Assembly (NCBI GenBank): GCA_037447655.1
Contig: JBBHKE010002632.1
Coordinates: 272,956-336,955 of the forward strand
From: Zygnema cylindricum
Lineage: Eukaryota; Streptophyta; Zygnematophyceae; Zygnematales; Zygnemataceae
Direction of reading: 5' to 3'
Length of the DNA: 64,000 nucleotides
In this document: positions 32,302 to 43,319 of the stretch, in pieces
Layout of the letters: every line of letters starts with the position of its first letter
How positions within the stretch are numbered: the stretch's first letter is position 1
Position numbers and translations under genes: made by a program
Notes under the pieces: generated by a model
The model's input: only the letters and a program-made list of their open reading frames with translations
Databases searched by the model: none
What the model was told of the DNA's origin: nothing

Positions 32302-34462
32302 TCAATCACTTAGACCACATGCTTCTTTGCGGTATTCTAACTTTGGAGCAGGTAAGGCTTTGGTTAGCATGTCTGCCACCATCTTCGAGTCTGGTAAATA
32401 TTCAATTTTATAATTTTTAAGAAGACCTTTTTCTCTAACGAAATGAAGCCTAATGTCCATGTGTTTGGTTTTGAAATGATGACATGGATTTGAAGCAATT
32501 GAAATAGCTGCCTGATTATCACACCAAATAATTTGTGGACCTATTTGCATAAATCTTAGTTCTTATAAAATTGATTTTACCCATAATAATTCTTTTACCG
32601 CAGCGCTTGCTGTGATATATTCTGCCTCCATCGTTGATTGGGCAGTCACCTTTTGAAGTTTGCTGCTTTAACAACACGTTCCATTTCCAATCTGTACCAC
32701 ATATCCAGTGGTTGACTTTCGACTAGGAATGTCTCCATAGCTCGCATCACTACAGGTTTCGATTGTTACACTTGATCCTCCCAGGTTAAGATGTAAATTC
32801 CTGGTCCCAAGTAGGTATCGCATAACTCGCTTTGCAGCTTCCAAATCTGTCTTCTTCGGATTCTGAAAACTTCTGCTAAGAACCCCGACTGCAAACTTCT
32901 GCTAAGAACCCCGACTGTTGCAGCAATATCGGGACGCGTACAATTCATAAAGTAGATAAGACTTCCCACTACCTGTCTATAGGGAATTTCAGTCAAATTT
33001 TCATTTTTCTGTTATATCTCTAACTATAACTCCTAAGCTGATTTCTACTCCTTCAGTTTTCTGTTTATTTTCCATAGGAGTTGCACTACTTTTTGCATCT
33101 GACATATCAAACCTATCAAGCATATTTCCGATAGCCTCATTTTGTGTTTGTCTAATTATCCTTTTTAGTCTATCTCTTTCTTACTGAATCCCAATAACAT
33201 ATTTTGCCTCTCGTAAATCTTTCATTTCAAATTTGGTATTTAAGGATTTCTTGTCTTTGTTAATTTCTGTCAGTGATTTGCTCATTAGGAGCAGATCATT
33301 TACGTAAACTTCAATATAAATTATTCCATCTTCCCCTTCCGTAATGTAAACTGAATGATCCGAGCTTATCCTAGTAAATCCTAACTTAGTGAGAAACTCA
33401 TCTTTTTTAATATTCCATTGACGAGGGGCCTGTTTTAGCCCATATAAAGATTTTACTAATTTACAAATATGGTTTTCTTTCCCTTTCTCTTCGTACATTT
33501 CTGGCTGCTTCATATAAATAACTTCCTCTAATTCGCCATGTAGGAACGCTGTTTTAACGTCCATTTGATGGACTTCCATATTTCCTATACCTGCCAAAGT
33601 AAGCAAGATCCTAATTGTTGGAAATCTCACTACTAGCGAAAAGGTGTTTCAAAGTCATTTCCTTCCTTTTAGTTGAATCCCTTAGCTACTAGTCTAGCTT
33701 TATATCTCTCAACAGTATTGTCTAGGTTTAATTTTACCTTGAATAACCATTTACTTCCAATGGCTTTCCGGTGTGGAGGGTGCTCAACCAATTCCCAAGT
33801 TTGGGCCGCCATAATTGATTTCATTTCATCATTCACTACCTCTATCCAAAGTTCTTTTTTTGGTACCGAAAAGGCTTCTTGGATAGTTAAGGGCTCTCCA
33901 AACGCAGCCAAGTGTGCATACATCGTTGTCGAATCCTTGAGTCTTGAACTGATTCTCTTTTCTCTTATACCTGTCCTTTTCCCCCCGGGAAAATTTGACG
34001 CTGGAATCGAGGGCTCTCTCCTTGAGGTTCTTGTTGACGGGACAGAGTTATCTATCTCGGGTTCCACAAATCCATTCGTTTCTGTTTGAGGTGGTCCATT
34101 TGTGTTTTTGTCTGAGGTGTCACCGTTGTTTCTGTGTGAGGAGTGACAGATTGTTCATTGGTCACATGTCTCACTACGTCAAGAATGACGTATTCCATCT
34201 TCATTTTGCTTCTTTGTTCAGGTGTTAGTGCAAATACATCCACTGAATCTGACTCATCTTTTACAAGTATATTTCTAGCAACTACAATTTGATCAGTTCT
34301 AGGTAGGTTGACTCTATATCCTTTTGCATTATTATCGTATCCTAGTAGGATGCCAAGCATTCCTTTTGGCTCCATTTTCCATCTACTAGGATCTTTGGTT
34401 AAGCATAAAAACTTTACTGTCAAATACTCTAAAATGACCAATATGGTTTCTCTTTTGTCCAA
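32302..34462 (-). pseudogene. copia-2 integrase tail, reverse transcriptase and RNase H fragments
   Basis: Frames in order: 34462-34052 (integrase C-terminal region with GMLLGYDNNAKGYRV), 34067-33669 (SKWLFKVKLN, ERYKARLVAKGF, opening of RT), 33630-33181 (VHQMDVKTAFLHGELEEVIY, KSLYGLKQAPRQW, and VYVNDLLLMS), 32996-32766 (RQVVGSLIYFMNCTRPDIAAT) and 32550-32302 (IWCDNQAAISIA and KHMDIRLHFVRE of RNase H). The RT active box reads YVND where active copia enzymes have YVDD, so a catalytic Asp is lost. Confidence 0.88.
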
Positions 34463-34608
34463 AGTTCATAAGGTGTCTTTCCTGGAGTTGCTTTACTTTC
34501 TAGTCTATTTTTAATATATGCAGCACAATTTAAAGCATTTGCCCAATATTTCACACTTACTCTTTAATCTGCCAACATAGTCCGAGCACACTCTACTAGT
34601 GTTCTATT

Positions 34609-35343
34609 TTATCTATCTGCAACTCTATTTTGTTCATGTGAATAGAGAACTGTCAGTTGGCGTGAAATTCCATTTTTTTTTAGAAAATCCGAAAATACTT
34701 TTGAGACATATTCTCCTCCGTTATATGATCTGAGATTTAAAATGGGAACTCCATGTATCTTTTCGCTCCAGACTTTGTATTCTCGAAAGCATTCAAAGAC
34801 TCCACTTTTCTTTTTCAGAAAGTACACCTTGGTATATCTTGAAAAATCATCCGTAAGTGTAAGCATATATCGGAATCCCCCCATGGACGGTATATTGGAA
34901 GACCAAACATCTGAATGTATTACTTCTAAGACTCTCTTAGCTCTATGACTGCTTTCAGCTGGAAATGGTAATTTGTGAATTTTTCCTAGGGCACATCCAT
35001 CACATAATTCATTTGACGAATCTGGGGACAATTTTATTCCTTTGATTATATCATTTTTCACCATTTTTCCTAACCTTTCTCGATGAACATGCCCCATTCT
35101 TTTATGCCAAAGATAATTATCATTTGTTACAGCTGAGTGCAGAACCTTCTTTCCATTAAATCCTTCAGCAAGGTCAAGCCTATACATCATATTTTCTCCT
35201 CTAGTTCCAACAGCTGCAACAAATCCATTCTTACTGACAACTTGTTTTCCATGTTTGAGACTTACTTCAAACCCTTTGCTCTCTACCAAAGATGTGCTAA
35301 ACAAGTTTTTGCTTAACTTTGGAATATACAACACATCATTCAA
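34609..35343 (-). pseudogene. copia-2 pre-integrase and integrase core
   Basis: The 244-codon frame opens with the protease-integrase linker (DVLYIPKLSKNLFSTSLV). It continues with the HHCC finger (LWHKRMGHVHRERLGKM...CDGCALGK) and the catalytic core (VIHSDVWSSNIPSMGG; TLTDDFSRYTKVYFLKKK; LRSYNGGEYVSK). The second catalytic Asp of the usual 'RSDNGGE' is Tyr here. A stop follows at 'NRVADR', before the Glu region is complete. Confidence 0.88.
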
Positions 35344-35494
35344 GGTCTTGTCTACTGTTCTATTTTGAGTTTAAGATTCACCTTTCCTTTTGAGCTTGCA
35401 ACTACATAACTGTCATCGGGATAGTAGATGTTTTGTAGTGATATTGGTTGAGAATTTCAAACAGCTCTCTGTCGCCGCACATGTGAGCAGATGC

Positions 35495-36508
35495 TCACGT
35501 GTCCATAATCCAGGTGTTCTCCTTTGGTCTAAATCTTGCACTTGTCATTGCAAACATTTCCTTTCCTGTCACAATTGGAAAATTGCTAATATTTTTGTCA
35601 ACTTTGTCTCCTCCTTCCTCTAAGACATTCTCGTTTTCGGCAAAAAAAGCAGATGTCTTTTCTGGTTGCCTATAAGGGTTTCCTTTGTTGGAGGAGCGCC
35701 GGTTGTTGTTCCATCCTTCACGAAAATTTCTGGTCAAAGTGTCCTTTTTCAAAACTGGACATTCTCGTACCAAGTGACTTTTGTTAAAACATCAAAAACA
35801 GGCCCATGTGTTGTTAGTTGATCGATCAGTCTGATACTGATTTCTATTCTGAATTTGAGTGTTTAATACTTGTCCTGTTTTGCTTCCTTTCATTGCTAGA
35901 TTAGTAGATTCTTCTTCTAACACTAGCTGAATTGCCATTGTTAGATTCCAAGATGACTGATCTATTTTCTTTAATGCATCAGAGGCGCCTTTATATTCTT
36001 CAGGTAAACCTCTCATAAGCAACATGGCTTGCTGTGCAGCTAGAAAAACACCTCCTGAGCATGCATTTTCTAAAAATAACTTCCTAAGACCATAACAATA
36101 ATCTGAGATGCGACCACCATTGTACTTATACTCAAAAATACTTGTAGCAGTTATCATTTGTCGTTGTACATTCGTCTGTTGATACATATCTCCCAAGGAT
36201 GTCCATATATCTTTCGCCTTATCCATCTGAATGTGTTCCATTCCGATTTCCAAGGATAGTGTCTGCATGAGCGCACTGACACATTGTGTATTCTTTTTTC
36301 TCCACGTAGGATCTGTTTCGGCAAGGGAACCGTCCACCACATTCATGAGCTCTCTTTCAACAAAGTAGAGCTTCATGATACCTCTCCAATATAAGTAGTT
36401 GTCTCCATCAAATCTAGGTACTCTGGGCTGTGGGCCCATAACCTGTGGGCCCATAACCTGTTGCTGCAGAGCAACTGGGACACTACCAGAGGCTGCAGAG
36501 TCACCCAT
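35495..36508 (-). pseudogene. copia-2 gag with zinc knuckle and start of protease
   Basis: ATG at 36508 starts a UBN2-type gag (RFDGDNYLYWRGIMKLYF; LMRGLPEEYKGASDALKK). An in-frame TGA at 35792-35794 sits inside the zinc knuckle, between its first and second Cys (C-F-stop-C-F-N-K-S-H-L-V-R-E-C). Reading continues in frame to TWIMDT near 35495, the protease 'DT/SG' entry, where it breaks. Codons 1-16 lie in the LTR. Codons about 18-27 are the duplicated primer site (VMGPQ twice). Confidence 0.88.
36429..36458 (-). other. Duplicated primer-binding site of copia-2 (tRNA-iMet anticodon half)
   Basis: Two tandem copies of the 15-mer TGTGGGCCCATAACC (plus strand) abut the LTR end at 36459. On the coding strand each starts GGTTATGGGCCCAC, the complement of the anticodon arm of plant tRNA-iMet. 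Positioned directly after CAACA of the LTR, this matches the half-tRNA priming mode known for Drosophila copia and yeast Ty5. The repeat is in frame within gag. Confidence 0.75.
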
Positions 36509-37129
36509 TTAATTCAACAAAAAGGCTACCCAAAGTACCACACAAATGGCCAACTTAGACGAGCTTACACTTAGCAATAAAACAACCACTTAGGCTTACA
36601 ACACATCTCACTTAGAGCTCACACTTAACATAATATACTGACAAAGTTTGAAGCACAAACTCTGATCAGTCACAAAATGACATGCACACAAAGATAGCCT
36701 TTAAATGTCACTTTCCTTAGTGAACTTGTACAAGTTGAATTTCCAAATGTATAAGTCCTAATTTATACCAATATGCCTATCTAATCTCCTAACTACTAAT
36801 AAGATCACTATGTATCGTACTGTCGGTTCCACTCGGTTCCACTAAAACTGTACAGTACTATTTTAAACACTACTTCGCACTACGACAGAGTATACCTGGT
36901 GGTAAGTTTACCACCAACTTTCTTCTACGCCAATAAGGAATTTATTTGTTGACCAATCCGTAAAATTCGCGTTACCTTTCAATCGTAACTTAGTGTTTCA
37001 TTTAGTGCGCATGAAATTCAGTTCGCATGGAATTCTGTTACGTCGGTGAAATTGTTTCGTCGATGGTCATCGCTACTCCAGCGACGAGATTATCTCATCG
37101 TTGAGAGTCCATAGTTTCCAAAAAAAATA
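36459..37129 (-). repeat. 5' LTR of copia-2 containing the gag start codon
   Basis: 671 bp. The gag ATG (36508-36506) lies 50 bases inside the LTR's internal end. A GGTTCCACT duplication near 36826-36840 is the main length difference from the 3' LTR. Differences scattered through the pair show this is an old insertion. Confidence 0.85.
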
Positions 37130-37134
37130 ATTCA

Positions 37135-37553
37135 CATGTAGCAAGGCATAGAAAAGAGAGCCATTCAGAAAGTAGATTCCATTATATTTGAAAGGAATAC
37201 AATTGTAATTAAAAGATGATGTCCAACAATAAATTGATTCTGAATGTTAAAAGCTGCCAAGCCTAATTTGTCTCTGAATGATAATTCCTGTCGTCTTCTT
37301 CTACTCTATTTATTCTAACGCAAACAAAGAAGAACTAAGTGGCGGTCAAATGACCAGATGCCACGTGTACAAGCCTACAAACAATAATGCATCATGGGAA
37401 CGTCTGCACGTTTGACTAACACATGATTCCACTGACTGACACATGATTCCACTGTGAAATCGCTGATGATGTTTTGACGATACGATTTCGTAGTACCAAT
37501 GAAATCGTGTGAGTCGCTACACAAAATAATCGTCTAGAATCGCACTAAAAACA
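37135..37553. other. Flank of copia-2 without a gene
   Basis: No coding frame. It probably belongs to the outer solo-LTR-like unit described at 31478-37553. The 'acacatgattccactg' sequence is repeated near 37420-37452. Confidence 0.3.
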
Positions 37554-38616
37554 ATGGGGGAGGTTTAAGAGGAGGAGGATATATGTGAAGGGGAAAAGAT
37601 TTAGGAAGGGGAGATTTGGGAGGGGGTGGAGATTTATAAGGGGGTTGAGGGGTAGGAAGAGGAGAGTTAGGAGGTGGTGATTTGATAGGTAAAGATGGTG
37701 GAGAGTTAGTAGAAGGGGGAGGAATGGGCGGAGGGGATTTTGGAGGAGCAAGAGATTTGAGAGGAGGTGGAGATTTGTGAGGGGGTGGAGATATGTAAAG
37801 AGGAGAGTTGGGAGGTGGGAATATGAGAGGAAGAGATGGAGAAGAGTTAGGAGGAGGAAATTTGAGAGGAGGATATTTAGGAGGAGATTCAGGAGGAGTG
37901 TTAAAAGGAGGTTTGGGAGGGGGAGGAGAGTTAGAAAGAGGAGATTCGAGAGGTGGAGAGTTCGGAGGTGACATAGGAGGGCGAGGAGATTTGAGAGGAG
38001 GAGATCTTGGAGGAGGTTTGAGAATAGGAGAATTTAGTGGAGGTAGAGTTGGAAACTGTGGAGGAGAAGGAGGAGGAGGTTGTAGAGTGGGAGATGGTGG
38101 TGTTGTTTGAGGAGTAGCGGGAGAAGGAGGAAAAGCAGGAGGAGGTGTTGGAAGATGATAAGGGGGAGAAGGAGATGGAGGCGGCATTTGAGGAGGAGAA
38201 ATTGGTGAAGGTGGGGAGCGTTAAATGAGAGGCGGAGCTAGAGAAAGAGATGGAGGTAGCGATTGAGGGGAAGAAGGTGAAGGTGGAGGAGGAGATGGAG
38301 ATGGAGGAGGAGAAGGTGGGAGAGGAGATGGAGAGGGAATAGGAGTGAGAGGAGGAGATGGAGGTGGTGATTGAGGAGAAGGAGAAGGCGGAGGAGGAGA
38401 TGGAGATGGAGAAGGAGGAGGGTGAGGGGGAAGAGGAGATGGAGGAGGCGGTGGAGGAGAAGGTGGAGGAGGCGATGGAGAGGGAGGAGGAGGATTTGAT
38501 GGTGGAGAAAGAGTAGGAGAGGGAGTCATAGAATTCCACTGAGCTCCACAAGTGTAAATTGCTCCATTATTGCCATTAAAGGTGGGGAATGGTCTTAGCA
38601 AAACAGATATTGACCT
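37534..38616 (-). pseudogene. Proline-rich, extensin-like coding exon with an internal stop
   Basis: Reading on the minus strand, TTTGTCAG at about 38617 is a good splice acceptor. The exon then encodes a short non-repetitive part (LLRPFPTFNGNNGAIYTCG...WNS) followed by about 330 codons of Pro/Ser/Lys repeats (PPPPSPSP changing to PPPLKSPPP, HKSPPPLKS). One in-frame TAA at 38221-38223 separates the two ORF halves, and the frame ends where the retroelement cluster starts. The Ser-Pro(n) pattern is that of cell-wall hydroxyproline-rich proteins. The N-terminal domain is not recognised and no upstream exon was found. Confidence 0.6.
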
Positions 38617-39974
38617 GACAAAGAAAAGAGAAATGTCAACAGTTAATTTTTTGGAAATATAGGTATTGCCTGCTTAAGTACAAAGTGAAATATGTTTTAG
38701 AGAACTCAAAAAAAACTTGTACTCTTTGCTCAAGTACTAGAAAGTATTGTGAAGGTTGAGATTGCGTTTGTTAATACTAGTGGATAGTTGACTTATTGAC
38801 TCAACAAAGCCTGTAATATTAGTTTAGTGTTTTCACTCTCACTACATTCGTGTAGACGAAAGAGGGACAAAACCCATGTGGGATTTATTGACCTAACATG
38901 GATGAATTGCATAAGAATAAACTTTACGTGGAAAATATTGAGAAAATAAATAAAATTAGATTGTACATATTACTTGTGCCTTAATATTTCTTGGGGGTAA
39001 ACCACAAAAGTTTTGACCTACGCTCGAAGAGTACATAAATTGCAAAATCATATGCAGTTGAAATTGTACTCATTTTCTATTTTGAGTGCATTTTAATGCG
39101 AAGCCAAATAGGTAATGCAAATGGGGAAAATATCCCTTGATTTTATCAATTCAAATATTTCGGAATGATTTTACTTGTGTTTCGATTCTCTAGTAAGATT
39201 TATAAGTGCCCTCAAAACGTTCTCCAATGATTGGATTGCCCAATTTGCGCTTCAATTATGCAACATTGGACGAAAAAAATTTGAATCCTTCAGTATTAGG
39301 CAAAAAAAATGAAAAATTATAAGGCCAGTGTGGTATTCTTTTGAGAAATTTATAATAGGGTTAAAGATAGAGCTCCATACTTATACTAAGACAATCATCT
39401 GAAACAACTTCCTTTCCAATTATTTTTCTTCTGGAAACTTTTGAGTTAAGAAATTGTCTTAATAGAGTAAAACAATTATAAAACAACAATCGTAACAATT
39501 GTTACAATTACAATTGTTAGTATTGTAATTGTTTTAAATTTTTTTATTGCATGATTTAAAATAAGTGTGAAGGATGATAAAACGAAAGGGAGTTAACTGC
39601 TCAATGTAACGGTGGAAACTCCGTGTAAACTATTGAGAAAAAAAAACTTCGTTTTTCAATACTCTTATTGAATATTCATTTTCTTGGCCACGCTCCCTCC
39701 TCCCTAACTCTCTTTCTTCAATGTTGTCTTTTCCTCTCACTCTCTCCAATCCCTTATTCTTTCTTTGATTCTATTTACAAAGTGGACACTCTTTTAATGT
39801 CACAAGTCTTAGCCTAGGTATAAACAACCATCCCAAACACTTTTACCAACCCAAAACAAAAAAAATAAGACAAATAAAAATGATGCAGTGGTAGGTAGGA
39901 AGTAACAACGTTTTCACTATTTGCATTGGTTCTTAAGCCATGTAGATGTTTAACGTGTTTTAATCCAGCCCTAC
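38617..39974. other. AT-rich stretch without a supported gene
   Basis: If the proline-rich exon is real, this holds its upstream intron on the minus strand. A 'caattgttacaattacaattgtt' palindromic tract lies near 39490-39520. No coding frame, LTR or TIR found. Confidence 0.3.
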
Positions 39975-40346
39975 TTGCTTGGGCCCTACTGCCAAGGTTC
40001 TATAGAACACAATACTATGACATTAAACACAAAAAACACAAACTCACAAAATGTTAGTAGTGTTATGGAAAGACATAGGTTGGAATATTTGTACCAGAGA
40101 TACTTAATGACTCACACAAAATTTTTTGCTACAAAAATGGAAAAAGGAATTTTGAAAATGGAAATGAAATTTCAAAAACGAATGGTACAAAGGCGTGCCA
40201 AAATTGAGTGGATGACAAAAGAAGCTTGGGAGGATACTTTCGGTGGACTTGCATCCACCCTAGCGGACTGCATATGGCTTATACGACAAGTAGGCACTTT
40301 ATCACGCGTTCATCGTGGATATTTTTTTCTTTTATTAGTGTACCGA
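39975..40346 (+). other. Open frame truncated by an LTR insertion; continues beyond it
   Basis: A plus-strand frame starting at 39975 is open up to the insertion point at 40351 and contains KIEWMTKEAWEDTFGGLAST and IRQVGTLSRVHRG. After the LTR element (40352-44524) and its TTGTA duplication, the same frame continues from 44530 to about 44839, where another transposon begins. The combined frame would be around 230 codons. I do not recognise the product and composition alone could explain part of it. Confidence 0.35.
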
Positions 40347-40351
40347 TTGTA

Positions 40352-41020
40352 TGTAGAAGGTAAGGCCATGGTGGGCGAAAGAGAGAGATATTGGAGAAAG
40401 ACATCCAAAATAAAAGAGAGAGGAACCATGGCAAAGAAGAATAAGGAAGCAAAAGATAAGACAAAAGGAGACAAGAAGAATACAAAAAGAGAAGCACGGT
40501 GGAGAAAAAGTCTTCTCATTATAATCGGTGAATTGCGTATACAAAATGAACAAGCTAAGTACTAAGCCTAACTCTAGTTTTAGGGTGGACTAGTCACACG
40601 ACGTCCACAAAAGAATCGATGCCGCAAAAGACAAAAAGGTATAACTAGTGACGGCCAATGTCAAAGTCGGCGGACGGCAAAGTTATGAACAAAAAGAATA
40701 TTTCGTACATGGAATATGAAACGAAAAGAATCAAAAAATCTACAATAAATATTGTAAAGGTACACTTGAACGTACGCGTGAAAAGGTGGGACGGACGTAG
40801 TCAACGAAAATAACGCTCCACTAAGCTAAGAGACAAAATAATTACAATAATTACAAAATGTGTTCGGCTAGTGAAAGGGTACCGTACACGAACAACAAAG
40901 TTACATGAACCGACACAAAAGGACGAGAAACGACACTACCATACTGAAAACAACGTACGCGCAATTATACATTCGAAAAGTACGGATCATGAATAATACA
41001 ACTGAAATTGTACTTCAACA
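40352..41020 (-). repeat. 3' LTR of element M
   Basis: 669 bp and collinear with 43320-44524 minus the nested TIR element. It shows the empty site CGACACTACCATACTG for that insertion. On the minus strand it is preceded by TTGAGAGGGAG (41021-41031 complement). Confidence 0.9.
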
Positions 41021-42199
41021 CTCCCTCTCAATTTTAGTTGTGGAGAGGGAAGAATGATTGTGGAGGAGAAAATGTGGGAAAAATTGAATAAAAAATGAGC
41101 TCTAATTAAAAAAGAAAAATCATCATAATGTTGAAATCAAATCAATTAAGGAAATGTTAATTTGGGAAAAAATACTTATGTACGATTTAATTGGAAAATG
41201 GTTTGTGAGAAGAAATCCATTATGATTCAAAGAGAGAAGATAAGTTTAGATTTGTGTAGGAGAAAAAATTAAAGGTGAAATGGAAAAATTAAAAGATGGA
41301 AATGGAAAGAGTGGAGTAAAAAGATGTGAAAAAACACTAAATAAACAATGGTGATGGAAAAATGAGAAATGAAAAAGGTAAAGCAAGTGTCATAAGTTGA
41401 TGAACATAATGACAATGAGTAGAAAGAGTTAAAAAAGATGTTGGTGGAATCAATAGGAAAAAACACGAGAGAATATGATTCCAAAGGAAAAAGTTGGAAA
41501 AGAAAATGGCCCAATGTTCTAATGGTTTTTGGTTTATGGTTTGTGGTTTATAGATGTGAGGATATAAAAGAGTTGTGTAAAAGAAAACATCAAACATTGA
41601 ATGTAAAGAAAATGGAAAATAGAGAAAGATGGTGTGAAAAAGACAAACACACTATTGGGGAAGATGAGAGAATTAAATTGTCAAACATAAGGACAATTAC
41701 GGAAAGGGGTTAAAGGAATTTTAAAAAAAAAAAGTCGATGTGAAAAAAATGAAAGTGATAGAAAAATGATTCCAAAACAAGAGAGCCTTTATAGAGGCTA
41801 AGTGAGAGAGTGGAGGATAACAAAGAGAATTTAGTGAAATGCAAATCGAGAATGTAAAAAAAAATGCAATAATTAGGTAATATTGTGACAAACAAAAAGA
41901 GAATTTTACAACTAGAAATGTTTGTCAACAATCTCCCTCTCATTTCTAGTATGGAAAAATGAGAGCATGAAAAGGTAAAATAATAAAGAGGAAAAAAAAA
42001 AAGAGGAGAAGAGCTATGAGACATATAATGTATGGCATCGTATGGCAATTGATCCCTCACATTTCGAAGAGGGGGGAAAAAAATGAAAAGGAATGAAGAG
42101 TAGAATGATGAACAACTGAGCAAATAATGACAAATAGAAGTGCAAAAAAAAAAGAAAATTGAAAAAAGGGAAATCTAACAATCACAATAGATCTCAAGG

Positions 42200-43080
42200 T
42201 ATAGCGACAAATGGAGATGAAAGATAGCGAAATGGATAGTCCTTTCTCAAAATGGGAAGTTGAGGAGTCACAAGAGGAATCAACGTATAAGAGAAATGGA
42301 GGACTTGGAAATCTGAAAGAGAAATGTGAAGTATTTTCCTTCCGATGCCCCAATAAACCGGAATTTCTCCAAAAAGAGGGGCAGCAAATAGAGGTCAAAA
42401 AGGGAATGTCAAGGGGATCTTCGAAGATAAAACTTATAGTACTGAAAGAATCCGAGGAGGCCTCCAAAATGCCGAATGAAGGATAGATAAAGTGATTCCT
42501 TAATGAAAGGTGGTTGATGAAGAGGAAAAATAGAATATTGGGCAAATTTGGAAGGGAAAATGAAAAGTCCTTCCGATGCTCCAATGAACTAGAAATAATC
42601 TCCATAAAAAGAGGATGGCGGATAAAAGTCAAAATGGAATGTAGAAGAGATCTTCGACGACATAAATTTTAGTACTCTAACAATCCGGGGAAGCCTCCAA
42701 AATGCCAAAAATAGGGATAGATAAAAAATTTCCTCAAAAAACAAGGTGGATAATTGAGTGAAAAAATGGAAATTGAGAAAATTTGGAAGGGAAGATAAAA
42801 AAACTTCAATATACCGGAAAAATGTCCAAAAAAGGTAACATGGCGGATGGAGGTAGAAATTGAATGTTGAGGGGTCTTCAAAGACGAAACTTTAGGTACT
42901 CAAACGATCCAAGGAGGCCTCCAAAATGCCAAAAAAAAAAAAAAAAAAGACAAAATCGGAATGTTGAATAGTGGGAAAAAAAAATGGATGGAGGAGAGAT
43001 TTTCGAAGAATGAACTTCAAGTGCTCCAACAAGCCAAGGACCCGCCGAAAACGAAAACAATAAATGGGAAAGGATCTAAA
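42200..43080 (-). repeat. About 230 bp decayed tandem repeats inside element M
   Basis: A unit containing 'gaggcctccaaaatgcc', 'gatcttcgaagataaaact' and 'ccgatgctccaatgaac' recurs about every 230 bp (roughly 42340, 42572, 42802 and a partial copy after 42960). Copies differ considerably and carry A-runs and indels. None gives a sustained protein. The rest of the interior (41021-42200) is A/G-rich with no gene. Confidence 0.65.
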
Positions 43081-43300
43081 AAAAGGTATAAAAGAGAAAT
43101 AAACCTTTATAAAAAAAATGGAAATTCCAAAAAATGGCATTTAAAGAGCCAAAATGGAAAAAATGGAAAAATAGGAGGACCGAAATTGTAATCTATAAAC
43201 AATGTCTCGAAAATAATTTGCTTCCAAAAGAAATAATTTGCCAAAAAAAGGAAAAAGCGAAGTGGAAAAGATAAGAGAAGAGAAATTGCACAGATGACGA

Positions 43301-43319
43301 GCATGGTGGGCCCATAACC
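43301..43319 (-). other. Element M primer-binding site (tRNA-iMet anticodon half)
   Basis: GCATGGTGGGCCCATAACC on the plus strand ends exactly at the LTR border. Plant tRNA-iMet reads GCGTGGTGGGCCCATAACC over the same stretch (D-stem side through anticodon loop), so 18 of 19 bases match. The coding strand therefore carries the complement, as expected if the 5' half of a cleaved tRNA-iMet primes synthesis. This is a clean example of the mode suspected in elements L and copia-2. Confidence 0.82.

Larger units (their letters stand above)
31612..37129 (-). mobile_element. Degraded full-length Ty1-copia retrotransposon (copia-2)
   Basis: LTRs at 31612-32280 and 36459-37129 are flanked by a perfect ATTCA duplication (31607-31611, 37130-37134). 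On the coding strand the LTR runs TATTG...CAACA, a non-canonical TA..CA terminus seen in both copies. The polypurine tract TTTAGGGGGAG directly precedes the 3' LTR. Order gag, zinc knuckle, protease, integrase, RT, RNase H marks Ty1-copia. The gag ATG lies inside the 5' LTR and the primer site is coding. Stops and frameshifts throughout make it non-functional. Confidence 0.9.
31478..37553. mobile_element. Possible outer solo LTR hosting copia-2
   Basis: The bases outside copia-2 (31478-31611 and 37135-37553, about 550 bp together) start TGTTGACCTTGATC and end CTAAAAACA. They abut the purine-rich proline-coding tract on both sides. This is the shape of a solo LTR into which copia-2 later jumped. 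The flanking 5-mers (GGGGG and ATGGG) do not match well, so the call is tentative. Confidence 0.35.

Noticed and set aside
37777-38110. Plus-strand Gly/Arg-rich frames opposite the proline-rich exon
   Set aside because: They are the complement of the repeat-coding strand; the minus strand has the acceptor, the non-repetitive head and the longer frame.
43301-43319. tRNA-iMet gene
   Set aside because: Only the anticodon-side 19 bases are present, without acceptor stem or T arm, and they lie exactly at an LTR border. A primer-binding site explains them better. The same holds for 36429-36458.
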